Assembly (NCBI GenBank): GCA_964618855.1
Contig: CAZUCD010000009.1
Coordinates: 1 to 43,973, forward strand
Direction: 5' to 3'
DNA length: 43,973 bases
DNA from: CAZUCD01 sp964618855
GTDB lineage: Bacteria; Sumerlaeota; Sumerlaeia; SLMS01; JANRJK01
Shown: piece after piece, positions 41,780 through 43,973 of the stretch
How positions within the stretch are numbered: the first letter of the stretch is position 1
Layout of the letters: each line of letters starts with the position of its first letter
Program-made: the position numbers and the translations under genes
Notes under the pieces: model-generated
Seen by the model: only the letters and a program-made list of their open reading frames with translations
What the model was told of the DNA's origin: nothing
The model's database searches: none

Positions 41780-42217
41780 GGCATGCACTCCGTGCCGCGC
41801 CGTTACACGCGAGGAATCCCCAGCCCTGCGATTCGTTACACGGTCGCAGGCTCCATGCGGTCATGCGCGGGAGCAAGTGCAACCCGTGGACGGGGGCCGC
41901 TGCGCGGGCTTCCGTTGACACCACGGAGGCCGGGAAGTCTCCTGCCGCGTGTGCCGCGTGCCGCGGCGCCCCATTCCGCCCGGAGGCCCACGCCATGACT
42001 GCCATTGCCCGTTCCCACATGTCGTCGATCCGCCCCGGGTCGGCCCGCCGAAGCTGACACGCCCACAGGGCGCCCTCAAACACAGCCGAAGCAGGACCGC
42101 ACCGCGCAAGCCGCGACGCATGGGCATGCACGCGCGCCCATGCCGTCCTGTGCGCCCCGGGGAAGAGCCCATGCACTCTCCCCAAAGTCGTCGGCCCACA
42201 GGAGGCCGACCCCCATC
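41780..42217. other. divergent non-coding region
   Basis: No gene supportable. Two copies of CGTTACACG (41801-41809 and 41834-41842, 33 bases apart, about three helical turns) lie just upstream of the small-protein gene and could be a regulator site. TTGACA at 41915-41920 with a poor -10 (TCTCCT, 17-base spacing) could serve the RIO kinase gene. Confidence 0.35.
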
Positions 42218-42940
42218 ATGGAACACGAAGTCTTCGAGGCACTCCAGGACTCGGCCTGGATTTCGGAAGTTCTCTATGAAGTGAAGAGCGGCAAGGAAGC
42301 GACGGTCTACTGCTGCCGCGGAACCGACCGGACGGGGCTCGACCTCGTCGCGGTGAAAATCTACCGGGCGCAGGACCACCGGACTTTCAGCAACGACGCC
42401 GCCTACCGCGACGGCGAGTACATCGCCGAGGGCAGGTCCCGGCGCGCACTCGCCAACAAGTCCCGGTTCGGCCGCGAGGTCCAGTACGGCACCTGGGTCA
42501 ACCGGGAGTGGAGCACGATGCGCAGGCTCTACGAGGCAGGTGCGGCCATTCCGCAACCCCTGCACACAGTCGAGGGCGCCATCGTGATGGAATACCTCGG
42601 TGACGACCAGCGACCGGCGAAGCGCCTCATTGATGTTCGCCCACCCCGCGAGGAGTGCATCCGCCACCTCGACCGGCTGTTGTCGAACATCCGGCTCTGG
42701 CTGCGGGAGAACTGTGTCCACGGAGACCTTTCCCCCTACAACATCTTGTATTGGCGGGGGGAAGTCACGGTCATCGACTTTCCTCAGAGCTGCGATCCGA
42801 GGTTCAATCGCAACGCGGAGGAGTTCCTGCGGCGCGACGTGGGGAACATCTGCGAGCGGTTCGCCCAGTACGGGGTGCGTGTGGACGGCGCGGCCTATGC
42901 GGACAGACTTTGGAGCGACTTCATGGACAACAGGTTGTAG
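42218..42940 (+). CDS. RIO-type serine kinase
   Basis: A 240-residue protein of the RIO1-like atypical kinase family; archaeal and eukaryotic members act in ribosome maturation, bacterial members are uncharacterised. Motifs: SGKEATVYCC (nucleotide loop), LVAVKIYR (ATP lysine), NREWSTMRRLYEAG, the metal and catalytic loop VHGDLSPYNIL, and VIDFPQSCDP (the DFG equivalent). All catalytic residues are present. AGGAGG lies about 12 bases before ATG 42218; an upstream reading adds a Pro/Arg-rich unrelated stretch. Confidence 0.92.
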   Translation: MEHEVFEALQDSAWISEVLYEVKSGKEATVYCCRGTDRTGLDLVAVKIYRAQDHRTFSNDAAYRDGEYIAEGRSRRALANKSRFGREVQYGTWVNREWSTMRRLYEAGAAIPQPLHTVEGAIVMEYLGDDQRPAKRLIDVRPPREECIRHLDRLLSNIRLWLRENCVHGDLSPYNILYWRGEVTVIDFPQSCDPRFNRNAEEFLRRDVGNICERFAQYGVRVDGAAYADRLWSDFMDNRL

Positions 42941-42970
42941 CATCCGGGACTCGGCTGGGTCCCGCAACCT

Positions 42971-43006
42971 CCCCCCTCCGAACCCCACCCCGGGTTCGGC
43001 TGGGGG
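42971..43006. repeat. strong GC hairpin after the RIO kinase gene
   Basis: Stem CCGAACCC/GGGTTCGG with a six-base loop, extended by CCCCC/GGGGG across a small bulge. A smaller hairpin (GGGAC...GTCCC) precedes it at 42946-42963. No T tract, so it could be a transcript-end stabiliser or a rho-dependent pause rather than an intrinsic terminator. Confidence 0.4.
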
Positions 43007-43068
43007 ATGGGGGAGTCGGCTACCCTTCGTCGCGGGGCCAACCCGCGGCGCCGGTCGCCAGTCCCTAC

Positions 43069-43098
43069 TTGACGGATTCCCTCCCGGGTCGGGACATT
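43069..43098 (+). promoter_or_regulatory. promoter candidate for the last gene
   Basis: TTGACG (43069-43074, 5 of 6), an 18-base spacer and GACATT (43093-43098, 3 of 6), about 65 bases before the ATG. Confidence 0.3.
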
Positions 43099-43164
43099 CA
43101 TGGCGTCATTGGACGTTCGACTGCCGGGATCATCCAGTCTCCCGCGGAGGCTCTGCCCTGCGCC

Positions 43165-43973
43165 ATGCGCCGCCTTATCTTCTCACTCACGCTATCCCTG
43201 CTCGCCTCGCTGTTCGCGCCGGTGTGTGCCTCGACGCTGACACCGCTGGACGGCTCGCTGCTGATCTTCAAGACCACCGCGCAGGGGGAGACGCGGGAAG
43301 CCGCAATGCGCGAGGCCAAGATTGCCGCCGTGACGAGCGCATCCGGGCGCGTGTTCCTGGACAACAAGCTCCTGATCGCCGACGAGTTGCTCGCGCGCTA
43401 CATCGAGAACTACCACGACCGGTTCGTGACGGCGACGGAGGTCGTGCGGGATGACTTCCGCGAGGGGCGAAACGTCCTGGACGTCCACGTCTTTGTGGAC
43501 TACGCGAAGCTGAGCTCCGACCTTGACGAGAAGCGGTTCACATGGAAGCCCGCGCAGCGCCCGATCATCATGAGCTACCTGAGCGAGGAGATGGACGGGC
43601 AGCTCACGCGCGAGGGCATCGCCCGCGAGGCACTCGCCATCGGGTTCCAAAAGGAAGGGATGAAGCCCTTCGAGGGCGTGATCCTTTCCCCGCCGCTTTC
43701 GGTGGACGTCTCGACGGATGAGTTCCTCCAGAAGTCCGCCCTCGTGACGGCGCAGCGCAACGGGGCTGAGATCGTGGTGGCGGGAACCTGCGTCACGAAC
43801 CAGAACCGCGAGAAGAAACTCTACTACGACAACTACCTGTTCTACGAGTGCGAGATGAACGCCAAGGTGCTCCGTGCCGACACGGGGGAACAGCTCTTCA
43901 GCGTCACCTCCAAGGGAACCGGCGCCGCACGCGAGCGAAGAGTTTCCGATCATCCCGGTGCTCGCGGTCGGTG
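43165..43973 (+). CDS. exported protein, FlgT/LPP20-like, cut by window edge
   Basis: At least 269 residues, open at the right edge. Signal peptide RRLIFSLTLSLLASLFAPVCA. The mature N-terminus (TREAAMREAKIAAVTSASGRV, then VTATEVVRDDF and VLDVHVFVDY) resembles the FlgT N-terminal/LPP20 type domain of flagellar or lipoprotein-assembly proteins. The following part (GAEIVVAGTCVTNQ) resembles the middle domain of FlgT/TolB-N-like proteins. The last about 15 codons (ARERRVSDHPGARGR) lose the pattern, while another frame reads more naturally, so a frameshift or edge error is possible. Confidence 0.65.
   Translation, partial: MRRLIFSLTLSLLASLFAPVCASTLTPLDGSLLIFKTTAQGETREAAMREAKIAAVTSASGRVFLDNKLLIADELLARYIENYHDRFVTATEVVRDDFREGRNVLDVHVFVDYAKLSSDLDEKRFTWKPAQRPIIMSYLSEEMDGQLTREGIAREALAIGFQKEGMKPFEGVILSPPLSVDVSTDEFLQKSALVTAQRNGAEIVVAGTCVTNQNREKKLYYDNYLFYECEMNAKVLRADTGEQLFSVTSKGTGAARERRVSDHPGARGR

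Overview
The window is about 44 kb of GC-rich bacterial DNA, almost fully coding, with one 100-base run of N (35580-35679). The N run marks a scaffold join, so this is probably a metagenome-assembled genome. YidC with a large periplasmic domain, several lipobox lipoproteins, a BatA-like VWA protein and exported proteins point to a diderm (Gram-negative type) bacterium. The mix of eukaryote-like Ser/Thr kinases, FHA and PEGA proteins, a CotH/lamin-tail exoprotein and a WPF-repeat protein is what one meets in poorly cultured planctomycete-like lineages (Planctomycetota, Hydrogenedentota, Sumerlaeota). I cannot fix the phylum from the sequence.

Layout. 1-4044: yidC and jag/khpB on the plus strand, a rho-independent terminator, then a minus-strand tRNA-Gly(GCC) with its own promoter and terminator candidates. 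4045-8190 (minus): a tandem-receiver response regulator, a ComF-type phosphoribosyltransferase, tadA and an exported alpha/beta hydrolase. The response regulator is divergent from a membrane histidine kinase (8425-9702, plus). 10087-14776 (plus): RNase E/G with a very long disordered tail, a two-helix LURP-one/tubby-like membrane protein and thiE. 14779-23439 (minus): a Ser/Thr kinase with an extracytoplasmic domain, a small lipoprotein, tilS, a 909-residue U32 protein and a VWA membrane protein. 23618-28409 (plus): psuG, a small helical protein, then a tight three-gene set (GT-C-type membrane glycosyltransferase, CDP-glycerol glycerophosphotransferase-like protein, sugar/alcohol nucleotidyltransferase) that probably builds a phosphate-containing surface polymer. 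28431-28736 (minus): pterin-4a-carbinolamine dehydratase. 28988-32823 (plus): PEGA lipoprotein, FHA-GAF histidine kinase and the exported WPF-repeat protein.

32824-35214 is the most unusual stretch. A 40-bp sequence from the 3' end of the WPF-repeat gene recurs 2.2 kb downstream (39 of 40 bases identical). Between the copies lie three membrane or exported protein genes with less GC-biased codons than their neighbours. After that come a SnoaL-like gene cut by the gap, a CotH/lamin-tail exoprotein cut by the gap from the other side, a cyclase-like/Ser-Thr kinase/TPR fusion, a small conserved-looking protein, a RIO-type kinase and, at the right edge, a partial exported protein.

Functionally the window mixes housekeeping RNA and translation genes (YidC/Jag, RNase E/G, TadA, TilS, U32, tRNA-Gly) with envelope and signalling genes. 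No phage genes, transposase, integrase or CRISPR array was seen. The main candidates for something new are the WPF-repeat protein with its duplicated 3' end and bounded membrane module, an in-frame palindromic insert in the U32 gene, and the cyclase-like/kinase/TPR fusion.
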